Assembly (NCBI GenBank): GCA_000963575.1
Contig: CP011077.1
Span: forward strand, 3,844,001-3,908,000
Length of the DNA: 64,000 nucleotides
From: Klebsiella michiganensis
Lineage (GTDB): Bacteria; Pseudomonadota; Gammaproteobacteria; Enterobacterales; Enterobacteriaceae
Direction: 5' to 3'
Shown here in pieces: positions 1-8,446 of the stretch. The position numbers and the translations under genes were made by a program. Position 1 is the stretch's first letter, and each line of letters opens with the position of its first letter. The notes beneath the pieces were generated by a model. That model did no database searches and was not told where the DNA came from. It saw only the letters and a list, made by a program, of their open reading frames with translations.

Positions 1-1010
1 TAGTCACGGTTAAAGAAGGCGATAAAGTTTTCTGCCAGATAGCGCTTATCGTCTTTGTTCAGTGAGCCAACGATGCCGCAGTCGATACCAATGTATTGCG
101 GATCGTCCGGGTGCTCGTAGCTCACGAAAATGTTGCCCGGGTGCATGTCCGCATGGAAAAAGCTATCGCGAAAGACCTGCGTAAAGAAGACCTGCACGCC
201 ACGCTCGGCAAGCAGCTTCATATTGGTGCCCTGGGCTTCGAGCGCAACAGTATCTGAGACGGGAACGCCGTAAATCCGCTCCATCACCATCATGTTCTCG
301 CTGCAGTAGTCCGAATAGACTTCAGGCACATACAGCATCGGGCTATTTTCGAAGTTACGGCGCAGCTGGATGGCATTCGCCGCTTCGCGCAGGAGGTTTA
401 GCTCATCGATCAGCGTTTTTTCGTACTCACGCACCACTTCCAGCGGGCGCAAACGTCGGCCATCCGGCAGCAAACGAGGCACCCAACGCGCCAGGCGATA
501 GATGAGCTTCATATCAGCCTTAATCACCGGCAGAATGTCGGGCCGGATCACTTTAATCACGACCTCTTTGCCGCTCTCCTTCAAGCGTGCGGTATGCACC
601 TGGGCAATAGACGCGGAAGCCAGAGGCTTGATGTCAAAATCGTCGAACCAGCTTTCAACGGGAATGCCTCCCATCGCCAACTCAATTTGTTTCTTCGCCA
701 GCGCACCGTCAAAAGGGGCCACTCTGTCCTGCAGCATGGCCAGTTGGTCAGCAATGATCGGCGGGAACAGATCGCGACGGGTGGAAAGCATCTGACCAAA
801 CTTGATCCAAACGGGCCCAAGCTCCTGCAGCGCAAGACGAAGACGCTCGCCCAGAGGCTTATCGCGATGACGATTAGGCATCCAGAACAGGCAACGCCGC
901 CACAAACGTAGCGGCAGCGTAATGCGCATTTTGGGGATCAGCTCATCAAGGCCATAGCTCAGAAAGGTACGGACAATGAAATAAAGGCGGCGAATTTCTC
1001 CTGGCGTCAT
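1..1010 (-). CDS. ubiB: UbiB, ubiquinone biosynthesis atypical kinase/ATPase (N-terminal part, cut by window edge)
   Basis: Accessory ATPase of the Ubi complex that makes ubiquinone; a member of the ABC1/ADCK/UbiB atypical kinase family, membrane-anchored. About the first 336 residues are present (E. coli UbiB is 546). The N-terminus reads MTPGEIRRLYFIVRTF and carries the family KxGQ motif in 'IKFGQML'. The start ATG overlaps the ubiJ stop in an ATGA, which fixes the start and implies translational coupling ubiE-ubiJ-ubiB. The C-terminal membrane segments lie outside the window. Confidence 0.95.
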   Translation of the reverse strand, partial: MTPGEIRRLYFIVRTFLSYGLDELIPKMRITLPLRLWRRCLFWMPNRHRDKPLGERLRLALQELGPVWIKFGQMLSTRRDLFPPIIADQLAMLQDRVAPFDGALAKKQIELAMGGIPVESWFDDFDIKPLASASIAQVHTARLKESGKEVVIKVIRPDILPVIKADMKLIYRLARWVPRLLPDGRRLRPLEVVREYEKTLIDELNLLREAANAIQLRRNFENSPMLYVPEVYSDYCSENMMVMERIYGVPVSDTVALEAQGTNMKLLAERGVQVFFTQVFRDSFFHADMHPGNIFVSYEHPDDPQYIGIDCGIVGSLNKDDKRYLAENFIAFFNRD

Positions 1011-1612
1011 TTACCCTCCAGCTTATCCAGCCGTTTGCTGAGTGCGTCCACCGAGCGTGCCAGCGCTTCGGTTTCCTCTGCGAACCAGGCAACTTCCAGC
1101 GAGCCAGGCGCAACGCGCCACTCTTCAGTGAGCGCTTCCCCCAGGTACTGCTGATTGCGTATAAATCCTTTTTTCAGCAGCTTGCCGCCATGGCGTGCAA
1201 ACTTACTGATGCCTTCAGAGGCAATATCGCCTATATACGGGGCCAGCAGCTCCGCAGGGTCAAACTCCGCGAGATCCATCAGCGATGCCAGATTTTGTAC
1301 AACCTGAATGTCACCAGTAACGTCAAGTTCACCGCTGCGAATCAGAGCGGTAAGTTGCTGGCGATCCCGCAGTTTCGGCAGCACGCCGATATGGGTTGAG
1401 ACGCTACAGTCCGCCTCACCTTCCCACTGGCTCAGTACATCCAGCTGTTGTTCACTGAACACCAGCACCACAGGCGCTGAGAATTCTTTCAGGCTAACGC
1501 GCAGCGTCTTGCCTTGCAGACGTTGACGCGCAGATTTCAGGCTACGATCGCGCCAGAGGAAGGTGTTCAGTACCCCTTCGATTCCAGCAGTCATAAGCGA
1601 CATAAATGGCAT
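1007..1612 (-). CDS. ubiJ: UbiJ, ubiquinone biosynthesis accessory factor (SCP2 domain)
   Basis: Lipid-binding accessory protein of the soluble Ubi complex in ubiquinone synthesis (formerly YigP). The start at MPFMSLM gives 201 residues, equal to E. coli UbiJ; a frame extending 17 codons further upstream is not needed. An SCP2-like core covers about residues 15-115 (RDRQQLTALIRSGEL is near identical to E. coli). The C-terminal 40 residues are helical and charged (VDALSKRLDKLEGK) and look like a coiled coil. It lies 13 bp after ubiE and overlaps ubiB by 4 bp. In E. coli the 3' part of this gene also yields the small RNA EsrE; I did not identify a separate RNA signal here. Confidence 0.93.
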   Translation of the reverse strand: MPFMSLMTAGIEGVLNTFLWRDRSLKSARQRLQGKTLRVSLKEFSAPVVLVFSEQQLDVLSQWEGEADCSVSTHIGVLPKLRDRQQLTALIRSGELDVTGDIQVVQNLASLMDLAEFDPAELLAPYIGDIASEGISKFARHGGKLLKKGFIRNQQYLGEALTEEWRVAPGSLEVAWFAEETEALARSVDALSKRLDKLEGK

Positions 1613-1625
1613 CGCTGCTCCCTGA

Positions 1626-2396
1626 TTAGAATTTATAGCCACGGTGCAGGGCGACAATCCCACCGGTCATATTGTAATAGGTGGTGTTTTCGAACCCAGC
1701 CTCTTCCATCATGCCTTTCAGCGTTTCCTGGTCCGGATGCATGCGAATGGATTCTGCCAGGTAGCGATAGCTTTCGCCATCCTGCGCCACCATCTCCCCA
1801 ATACGCGGCAGAATGTGGAAGGAATAAGCGTCGTAGGCTTTGTTCAGCGGCTCGAAAGCCGGTTTGGAGAACTCAAGCACCAGCAGGCGGCCACCCGGTT
1901 TGAGAACGCGGAACATAGAGCGCAGCGCAGCGTCTTTATCCGTGACGTTACGCAGGCCAAAGGAGATAGTGATGCAGTCGAAGGTGTTGTCCGGGAATGG
2001 CAGCGCTTCGGCGTTAGCCTGCACGTATCTGACGTTCCCCACAATGCCGATATTGCGCAGCTTTTCGCGCCCCATTTTCAGCATTGAGTCGTTAATATCG
2101 GCCAATACTACTTCGCCAGCCTCACCGACCAGACGGGAGAATTTCGCTGTCAGATCGCCCGTACCGCCCGCAAGATCCAGCACTCGCTGGCCGCGACGCA
2201 CGCCGCTGCAGTCAATCGTGTAGCGTTTCCACAATCTGTGGATACCGAAAGACATCAGGTCGTTCATCACGTCGTATTTCGCCGCAACAGAGTGGAACAC
2301 GTTCGCCACCATATCGACCTTCTGCTCTTTAGCTACGGTACGGAAGCCAAAGTGCGTTGTTTCCTGGGATCCGGACTCCTGGGATTCATCAACCAT
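1626..2396 (-). CDS. ubiE: UbiE, ubiquinone/menaquinone C-methyltransferase
   Basis: SAM-dependent C-methyltransferase shared by the ubiquinone and menaquinone pathways. The SAM-binding motif I is LDLAGGTGDLT, followed by VVLADIN and the family signature around AYDAYSFHILPRIG. It has 256 residues against 251 in E. coli. The difference is a short N-terminal insertion (MVDESQESGSQETTHFG), apparently a small in-frame duplication of the ESQ/SQE codons just before the conserved TTHFGF. First gene of the ubiEJB operon; the promoter should lie in 2397-2487. Confidence 0.97.
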   Translation of the reverse strand: MVDESQESGSQETTHFGFRTVAKEQKVDMVANVFHSVAAKYDVMNDLMSFGIHRLWKRYTIDCSGVRRGQRVLDLAGGTGDLTAKFSRLVGEAGEVVLADINDSMLKMGREKLRNIGIVGNVRYVQANAEALPFPDNTFDCITISFGLRNVTDKDAALRSMFRVLKPGGRLLVLEFSKPAFEPLNKAYDAYSFHILPRIGEMVAQDGESYRYLAESIRMHPDQETLKGMMEEAGFENTTYYNMTGGIVALHRGYKF

Positions 2397-2487
2397 CTCA
2401 ATGCCTGCTTAATAAAGAAAATGTTCGGGAAGTGTAACAGAATGGGCGTGAAAGCCCTATGATTCAACCGTGCTACTCAGCCTCAGT

Positions 2488-3921
2488 TTAGCGCTCTTCA
2501 CCTGTGCGCGTTGCAGACAAAGTATCGAACTCAGCCGCAGGCTCTTCACACTCATGGCCCAATCGCGCCGAATCATCCTCATCTTCCTGACGAGCTCGCT
2601 CGACCAGGTCTGGATTCATCTCACGCTTTACTTCAACACCCAACCCGCGAAAAGCGTCCGCCTGAACCAGGATATTTCCACGCCCTGATGAAAGTTTTTT
2701 CATCGCCTGCCGGTAGTTATCCTGGGCCTTATCGAGGCTTTGCCCAATTGCAGACATATCATCCACGAACAGGCGCATTTTATCGTACAGGCGCCCCGCC
2801 CGTTCGGCGATTTGCTGGGCATTACGGCTTTGATGTTCATAGCGCCACAGATTGGCAATGGTGCGCAGCGCCACCAGCAGCGTCGTCGGGCTCACCAGCA
2901 TTATGTTATTTTTCAGCGCTTCGCTAATCAGTTCAGGCTGCCTGTCGATAGCCAGCAGGAAGGCAGGCTCAACGGGAATAAACATCAACACGTAGTCCAG
3001 AGAACGTAGCCCCGGCAGCTGTTGGTAATCCTTGCGTCCCAGCAGCCGAATATGGCTGCGGATAGCGGCGATGTGCTCATTCAATGCACTTTCACGCGTG
3101 AGTTCATCTTCACTATTGAAGTAACGCTCATACGCCACCAGCGTCATTTTGGCGTCAATAACAACGTCTTTGCCCTGCGGCAGGCGAACAATAACGTCCG
3201 GCTGCATACGGCTGTTGTTTTCAAGCTGGATGTTCACCTGAGTCTGGTATTCATGGCCTTCACGCAGGCCTGAAGCTTCCAGTACGCGGGTTAACACCAC
3301 TTCCCCCCAGTTACCCTGGGTTTTGTTATCACCTTTAAGTGCCTTGGTGAGGTTTAACGCCTCTTGTGCCATTTGTGCATTAAGCTGCTGCAGGCTGCGG
3401 ATTTCGTGCGTCAGCGTATGGCGTTCGCGCGCCTCCTGACCAAAACTCTCCTGGACCTGACGTCGGAAGCCGTCGAGCTGTTCACGAAGTGGGGACAGCA
3501 ACACGTTCAGGCTTTGGCGGTTCTGCTCTTCTACCTTACGGCCGCTTTGTTCAAAAATACGGTGGGCCAGATTCTCAAACTGCTCGTTCAGGCGCTGCTC
3601 GCTGTTAAGCATTTGGCGATGCTTATCTTCGGCATTGAGCCGGGTTTGCTCCAGCAACGTGGTCAGTTCACGAATATCCGCCTCCTGCCCGCTGTTAATT
3701 TCCATTTGGGCACGGACTTCACGGTTAAGCTGATCGCACTCTTCTCGCCAGTGCTGATTTTGCTGAAGCTCCTGCCGCGCGGCAGCAAGCTCGCCGTAGA
3801 TTTCACGCTGCTCTTCATGCAAAGCCGCCTGCCGCTGCGCCGCGCGCAGGCTGGCGATAAGCCAGCCGGTCAGCAAGCCTACGAGGCCAATGCCCAGCCC
3901 AAATAACAGTGAAATATCCAT
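2488..3921 (-). CDS. rmuC: RmuC family protein, putative DNA recombination-limiting factor
   Basis: Homologue of E. coli RmuC, which limits recombination at inverted repeats and has a predicted nuclease-like fold. The start at MDISLLFGLGIG is chosen because a G-rich Shine-Dalgarno (GGGGGGAGC) precedes it and the 477 residues match E. coli (475); a frame open 31 codons further upstream lacks this. One N-terminal membrane helix (about residues 4-22) is followed by a long coiled coil (about 30-170), then the conserved core (KGDNKTQGNWGE, MQPDVIVRLPQGKDVVIDAKM). The C-terminal tail is acidic and variable. It stands alone between udp and ubiE. Confidence 0.93.
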   Translation of the reverse strand: MDISLLFGLGIGLVGLLTGWLIASLRAAQRQAALHEEQREIYGELAAARQELQQNQHWREECDQLNREVRAQMEINSGQEADIRELTTLLEQTRLNAEDKHRQMLNSEQRLNEQFENLAHRIFEQSGRKVEEQNRQSLNVLLSPLREQLDGFRRQVQESFGQEARERHTLTHEIRSLQQLNAQMAQEALNLTKALKGDNKTQGNWGEVVLTRVLEASGLREGHEYQTQVNIQLENNSRMQPDVIVRLPQGKDVVIDAKMTLVAYERYFNSEDELTRESALNEHIAAIRSHIRLLGRKDYQQLPGLRSLDYVLMFIPVEPAFLLAIDRQPELISEALKNNIMLVSPTTLLVALRTIANLWRYEHQSRNAQQIAERAGRLYDKMRLFVDDMSAIGQSLDKAQDNYRQAMKKLSSGRGNILVQADAFRGLGVEVKREMNPDLVERARQEDEDDSARLGHECEEPAAEFDTLSATRTGEER

Positions 3922-4016
3922 GCTCCCCCCAGAAACAATACAAACAGCTGCAAGGTAAAATTCTGCTGTATAAATGTCCAGATGAAAAGGGATTTTCCGG
4001 AAGGTACCGCGCAAAG

Positions 4017-4045
4017 CATAAAAAAAGCCGGCGAGCGCCGGCCTT
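4017..4045 (-). terminator. Rho-independent terminator of udp
   Basis: On the minus strand a GC-rich hairpin (GCCGGC/GCCGGC arms, 4027-4042) runs directly into a run of seven T. It starts about 20 bp after the udp stop codon. Confidence 0.85.
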
Positions 4046-4063
4046 ATGAACGGAAAAGCAAAA

Positions 4064-4825
4064 CTACAGCAGGCGACGCGCCGCCTCGACCACGATTTTC
4101 ACCGCGTGACTTTCCGTTTTCTTCATGGTTTCCGCGTTAGGGATCTCTTGCTGCGTACGGTTCACGATAACCCCGGCAACCATACCCGCGCGCAGACCCT
4201 GGCTGGAGCACATGGTCAGCAGCGTGGCGGATTCCATTTCATAGTTCATCACGCCCATTTCCTGCCACTCTTTCATTGAGCCTTTGAAGCGGCTAACTAC
4301 GCGGCCGGACAGCGTATCGTAACGCTCTTGCCCTGGGTAGAAGGTATCGGAGGATGCGGTCACGCCGATATGAGTCGTTGCGCCCACGGCTTTTGCCGCC
4401 TCAACCAGCGCGGTCGTACACGCAAAGTCTGCCACAGCCGGGTATTCCATTGGCGCGAAGTGCAGGCTGGCACCATCCAGGCGAACGGATGCGGTGGTCA
4501 CGAGAACGTCACCCACGTTAATGTTCGGCTGAATTGCCCCGGTCGTTCCGACGCGAAGGAAAGTACGGATGCCAAGCTGCGCCAGTTCTTCCACGGCAAT
4601 AGAGGTGGATGGGCCGCCGATACCGGTAGAACAGATGATGACCGGCTTGCCGTCGAGCTCAGCACGCCAGGAAGTGAATTCACGGTGGGAAGCCAGCTTA
4701 ACCGGCTTGTCCATCAGCGCGGCGATTTTTTCCACACGCTCAGGATCGCCCGGGACGATGGCAAGCGTAGCCCCTTGCAGGTCATTTTTAGTGAGGCCGA
4801 GATGGAAAACATCAGACTTGGACAT
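4064..4825 (-). CDS. udp: Uridine phosphorylase
   Basis: Cytosolic phosphorolysis of uridine to uracil and ribose-1-phosphate, in pyrimidine salvage and catabolism; NP-I family hexamer. The start at MSKSDVFHLGLTK gives 253 residues, exactly the E. coli length; the frame stays open 46 codons upstream, but that stretch is promoter DNA. NP-I hallmarks are present: VPGDPERV, STGIGGPSTSIAVEELAQLG, RVGTTGAIQ and the uridine-binding MNYEMESATLL. Divergent from dlhH. Two CRP sites upstream (separate entries) predict control by cAMP-CRP and CytR, as in E. coli. Confidence 0.98.
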   Translation of the reverse strand: MSKSDVFHLGLTKNDLQGATLAIVPGDPERVEKIAALMDKPVKLASHREFTSWRAELDGKPVIICSTGIGGPSTSIAVEELAQLGIRTFLRVGTTGAIQPNINVGDVLVTTASVRLDGASLHFAPMEYPAVADFACTTALVEAAKAVGATTHIGVTASSDTFYPGQERYDTLSGRVVSRFKGSMKEWQEMGVMNYEMESATLLTMCSSQGLRAGMVAGVIVNRTQQEIPNAETMKKTESHAVKIVVEAARRLL

Positions 4826-4896
4826 AACAGACTCCTCTGTTGAGTAGGTTTCAGGAGAAGCAAAGCGACACTTTACAGAACCCCTGAGCATAATTT

Positions 4897-4912
4897 CGTG
4901 ATGACGCTCACT
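4897..4912 (-). promoter_or_regulatory. CRP site 1 of udp
   Basis: CGTGA-N6-TCACT matches the CRP half-sites TGTGA/TCACA at 8 of 10 positions. It lies nearer the gene; a -10-like TGTAAA follows at about 4878-4873, which would place this site near -41. Confidence 0.7.
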
Positions 4913-4948
4913 TTGAATGAAACAAATTACATTATTTGTATCTTCATA

Positions 4949-4964
4949 GGTGATCACCATCACA
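4949..4964 (-). promoter_or_regulatory. CRP site 2 of udp
   Basis: On the minus strand TGTGA-N6-TCACC, 9 of 10 half-site matches. Its centre is 52 bp upstream of CRP site 1. Paired CRP sites at this spacing with CytR bound between them are the known arrangement of E. coli udp. Confidence 0.75.
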
Positions 4965-5079
4965 ATTAAGAGTCGATCGGGCTATTTTTTGAACTTTGAC
5001 GGCGTTTTTTGCCCGCCAGATTTGCTACTAATCCTGGCTATAGTTATCACACTGCGCTAATGCTGGTTCGGAGAAAACC

Positions 5080-5907
5080 ATGAAACAAAAGCAAACAACA
5101 CATAACACACCGGGCGAAGGCTTCGCACCGGCGGCTTCACCCATCGCCCCCACTGCTTTGCTAACGCCGGACGACGCGATTCTTTCTGGGGAAACATCTA
5201 TTCCAAGCCAGGGCGATAATATGCCGGCTTACCATGCCCGGCCCAAAAATGCCGATGGCCCGCTGCCGGTAGTTATCGTCATTCAGGAAATTTTTGGCGT
5301 ACACGAACATATTCGCGATCTCTGCCGCCGGCTGGCACTTGAAGGCTATCTGGCTATCGCCCCTGAGCTTTATTTTCGCCAGGGTGAGCCGGGGGACTTC
5401 GCCGATATCCCCACGTTGTTAAGCGGCCTGGTCTCAAAAGTGCCGGACAATCAGGTACTGGGGGACCTTGACCATGTGGCCAGTTGGGCTTCCCGCAACG
5501 GCGGCGACGCGCATCGCCTGATGGTAACTGGTTTTTGCTGGGGCGGGCGAATTGCCTGGCTTTATGCGGCACACAATCCACAGCTCAAAGCGGCTGTCGC
5601 CTGGTACGGCAAGCTGACAGGTGAGAAAACGTTGAACTCTCACCACCATCCGGTAGATATCGCCGTCAATCTTAATGCGCCGGTGCTCGGACTATACGGT
5701 GGCCAGGATACGGGGATCTCTCAGGAAAGCGTTGAGACAATGCGTCAGGCATTAAGAGCGGCCAATGCCAATGCGGAAATCATTGTCTACCCGGAAGCCG
5801 GCCATGCTTTCAACGCGGATTACCGCCCAGGCTACCATGAAGAGTCGGCCAAAGATGGCTGGGAAAGGATGCTGGCGTGGTTCAAACGCTACGGGATGAG
5901 GAAGTAA
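5080..5907 (+). CDS. dlhH: Dienelactone hydrolase family protein (DlhH/YsgA)
   Basis: Alpha/beta hydrolase of the dienelactone hydrolase family; the natural substrate in enterobacteria is not established. The family triad is visible: Cys153 in GFCWGG, Asp210 in GGQDTG and His242 in EAGHAF, with RP following as in DLH. It has 275 residues (E. coli YsgA 271). The first 45 residues are low-complexity and Pro/Ala-rich, as in E. coli. The start has an upstream GGAGAAAACC ribosome-binding site. Convergent with metE, from which it is separated by 38 bp. Confidence 0.93.
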   Translation: MKQKQTTHNTPGEGFAPAASPIAPTALLTPDDAILSGETSIPSQGDNMPAYHARPKNADGPLPVVIVIQEIFGVHEHIRDLCRRLALEGYLAIAPELYFRQGEPGDFADIPTLLSGLVSKVPDNQVLGDLDHVASWASRNGGDAHRLMVTGFCWGGRIAWLYAAHNPQLKAAVAWYGKLTGEKTLNSHHHPVDIAVNLNAPVLGLYGGQDTGISQESVETMRQALRAANANAEIIVYPEAGHAFNADYRPGYHEESAKDGWERMLAWFKRYGMRK

Positions 5908-5913
5908 TAACTA

Positions 5914-5941
5914 AGGGGGCTGATATAGCCCCCTTGTGTTT
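5914..5941. terminator. Hairpin between convergent dlhH and metE
   Basis: Perfect GGGGGC/GCCCCC stem with a loop of about 7 nt, followed on the plus strand by TTGTGTTT. It probably ends dlhH; the minus-strand side has no T run, so its use by metE is unclear. Confidence 0.6.
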
Positions 5942-5945
5942 AGCG

Positions 5946-8207
5946 TCAAGCGCTGCGCAGGTTCTGCGCCGCTTGCACCATGTTAGCCAGCGCCGCACGG
6001 GTTTCTGGCCAGCCACGGGTTTTAAGCCCACAGTCTGGATTAACCCATAGACGCTCTGCCGGGACGGACTCCGCCGCCTTCTTCAATAGCGCCTCAATCC
6101 ATTCCACATCCGGAACGTTTGGAGAGTGAATGTCGTATACGCCTGGCCCGATTTCGTTCGGGTACTCAAACTCTTTAAACGCCTCCAGCAGATCCATATC
6201 GGACCGCGAAGTTTCGATGGTGATTACGTCCGCATCCAGCGCCGCGATTGAGTCCATGATGTCGTTGAACTCGCAGTAGCACATGTGGGTGTGGATTTGG
6301 GTGTCATCTCGCACCACGGCGGCGTTCAGGCGGAAGGCTTCGACGCCCCATTTCAGATAAGCCTGCCAGTCGGACTGGCGCAGCGGCAAACCTTCGCGCA
6401 GAGCGGGTTCATCAATCTGGATAATACCGATACCTGCGGCTTCCAGGTCAGCCACTTCATCGCGCAGGGCCAGCGCTATCTGCTTCGCGATAGTCTCGCG
6501 GGAAACATCTTCCCGCGGGAAGGACCAGCAAAGAATTGTGACCGGGCCGGTCAGCATGCCTTTAACCGGTTTGTCGGTCAGGGATTGCGCATATTTGGCC
6601 CACTCAACGGTGATCGGCTCTGGGCGGCTGATGTCGCCGATAACAATCGGTGGCTTAACGCAGCGTGAACCGTAGCTCTGTACCCAGCCGTTCTGAGTAA
6701 ACACGAAGCCGTCCAGATGTTCGCCGAAATACTCCACCATGTCGTTACGCTCGGCTTCGCCGTGTACCAGCACGTCCAGGCCCAGACGTTCCTGCTCAAC
6801 AATCGCCTGCTTGATATGCCCAGCAATACCGGTGCGATAGTTGCTGGCGTCCAGCTTGCCTTTTTTGAAGTCCAGGCGCAGGCCACGAATTTCTGTCGTT
6901 TGCGGGAAGGAACCGATGGTCGTCGTTGGCCAGGCTGGCAGGTTGAAGCGTTCACGCTGTGCCGCCGCACGGGCGGTATACGCATTCTGGCGCAGGCTGT
7001 CCTGAGCGGTAATTTTAGCCAGACGCTCGCTGACAGCGGCATTGTGCACACGCTTAGACTGACGACGAGCCTGGATAGGTGTGCTCCATTCAGCAATTTT
7101 TGCGGTATTCCCGCTGTTTAACGCCTCAGTCAACAGTGAAAGTTCGGCACATTTCTGCAGGGCAAAAGCAAACCAGCTTTTAACTTCGGCATCGAGGCGA
7201 GTTTCTACGCTCAGGTCAATGGGGCTGTGCAACAGAGAACAGGATGAAGCCACCCACAGCGCACGTTTACCCACCAGATCTTTTAACTGAGCATGTTTTG
7301 CGGTCAGATCGGCCCGCCAGACGTTACGCCCGTTGATGACGCCCGCGGACAGCAGCCAGTTTGCAGGCAACTTCTTATGGATGTCGTTCACGTCATCGTT
7401 GCCGTGCACGAAATCAACGTGCAGACCCTGCACCGACAGCTCGGTGATGGTGTCCAGGTTTGGCCCCACACCTTCGAAGTAGGTGGTAAGCAGCAGCTTC
7501 ACCTGACCGGTCAGCGCATCGTAGGTAGGTTTAAAGGCCTCCAGCCAGGCTTTTGGCAGCTCCAGCACCAGTGCAGGCTCGTCGATTTGTACCCACTCAA
7601 TGCCGCGCTTCGCAAGCTCAGCGAGCACCTGCTGGTATACCGGCAGAATATCTTTCAGCAGGCTCAGGCGGTCAAACTGCTCGCCTTTCACTTTGCCCAG
7701 CCACAGGTAAGTCACCGGGCCGAGCAGCACTGGTTTCACCTTATGGCCCAGCGCCAGCGCCTCATCGACCTCTTGCAAAAGCTGCGTCCAGGTCAGGCTG
7801 AACTGCTGTCCCTTGGTGAACTCCGGCACCATATAGTGATAGTTGGTGTTGAACCATTTGGTCATTTCCGCGGCCGCGGCGGGCTCACCGGTTGGTGCCC
7901 GGCCACGGCCGATGCGGAACAGCGTATCGATATCGACGCTGCCGTCTTTGTTCTGATGACGAGCCGGCACGTTACCGAGCAGCAGGCTGGTCGTCAGAAC
8001 ATGGTCGTACCAGGCGAAGTCGCCCACCGGCAGTAATTCAACGCCAGCTTGTTTTTGTTGGTCCCAGTGGCGGGCACGCAATTCGCGGCCAACCGCCAGT
8101 AATTCTTCGCGGGAGGTATTCCCTGCCCAGTAGCTTTCCTGTGCTTTTTTCAACTCGCGCTTAAGGCCGACGCGAGGGAACCCCAGGGTGTGATTATGGA
8201 TTGTCAT
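5946..8207 (-). CDS. metE: Cobalamin-independent methionine synthase
   Basis: 5-methyltetrahydropteroyltriglutamate-homocysteine methyltransferase, the last step of methionine synthesis without B12. It has 753 residues, identical in length to E. coli MetE, so the zinc ligands fall at His641 and Cys643 (HTHMCYCEF) and Cys726 (NPDCGLKTRGW). The N-terminal half is the duplicated TIM barrel (LGFPRVGLKRELKKA). The start is preceded by AAAGAGGCGATAAT. Divergent from its activator metR across a 239 bp control region. Confidence 0.98.
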   Translation of the reverse strand: MTIHNHTLGFPRVGLKRELKKAQESYWAGNTSREELLAVGRELRARHWDQQKQAGVELLPVGDFAWYDHVLTTSLLLGNVPARHQNKDGSVDIDTLFRIGRGRAPTGEPAAAAEMTKWFNTNYHYMVPEFTKGQQFSLTWTQLLQEVDEALALGHKVKPVLLGPVTYLWLGKVKGEQFDRLSLLKDILPVYQQVLAELAKRGIEWVQIDEPALVLELPKAWLEAFKPTYDALTGQVKLLLTTYFEGVGPNLDTITELSVQGLHVDFVHGNDDVNDIHKKLPANWLLSAGVINGRNVWRADLTAKHAQLKDLVGKRALWVASSCSLLHSPIDLSVETRLDAEVKSWFAFALQKCAELSLLTEALNSGNTAKIAEWSTPIQARRQSKRVHNAAVSERLAKITAQDSLRQNAYTARAAAQRERFNLPAWPTTTIGSFPQTTEIRGLRLDFKKGKLDASNYRTGIAGHIKQAIVEQERLGLDVLVHGEAERNDMVEYFGEHLDGFVFTQNGWVQSYGSRCVKPPIVIGDISRPEPITVEWAKYAQSLTDKPVKGMLTGPVTILCWSFPREDVSRETIAKQIALALRDEVADLEAAGIGIIQIDEPALREGLPLRQSDWQAYLKWGVEAFRLNAAVVRDDTQIHTHMCYCEFNDIMDSIAALDADVITIETSRSDMDLLEAFKEFEYPNEIGPGVYDIHSPNVPDVEWIEALLKKAAESVPAERLWVNPDCGLKTRGWPETRAALANMVQAAQNLRSA

Positions 8208-8446
8208 ATTATCGCCTCTTTATTTTATAAGCTTAATCCAGATGGATTTCGGATTTAGGGAAGGCGGTAAGCTCGCTTATCACCGGGAGCTAACATAAGT
8301 AAGTGACCGGTGTAAGTGAGTAAAACCAACGCGCCATAAATTCGAAAGACGCTGGATTTAGACGTCCAGATGTTTACACTTCTATAATCAGCAGGTACTG
8401 TATAATCCTCAAGCGCAATTTGTTCATGCCGAAGTGAAGGACTTTC
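8208..8446. promoter_or_regulatory. metE-metR divergent control region
   Basis: The 239 bp between the two start codons. At 8360-8375 there are two tandem 8-mers, AGACGTCC and AGATGTTT, close to the MetJ met-box AGACGTCT; MetJ with SAM represses both genes in E. coli. A TGAA-N5-TTCA motif fitting the MetR consensus sits at 8435-8447, overlapping the metR ribosome-binding site and start, which could be autoregulatory or chance. Promoter elements were not assigned with confidence. Confidence 0.6.
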
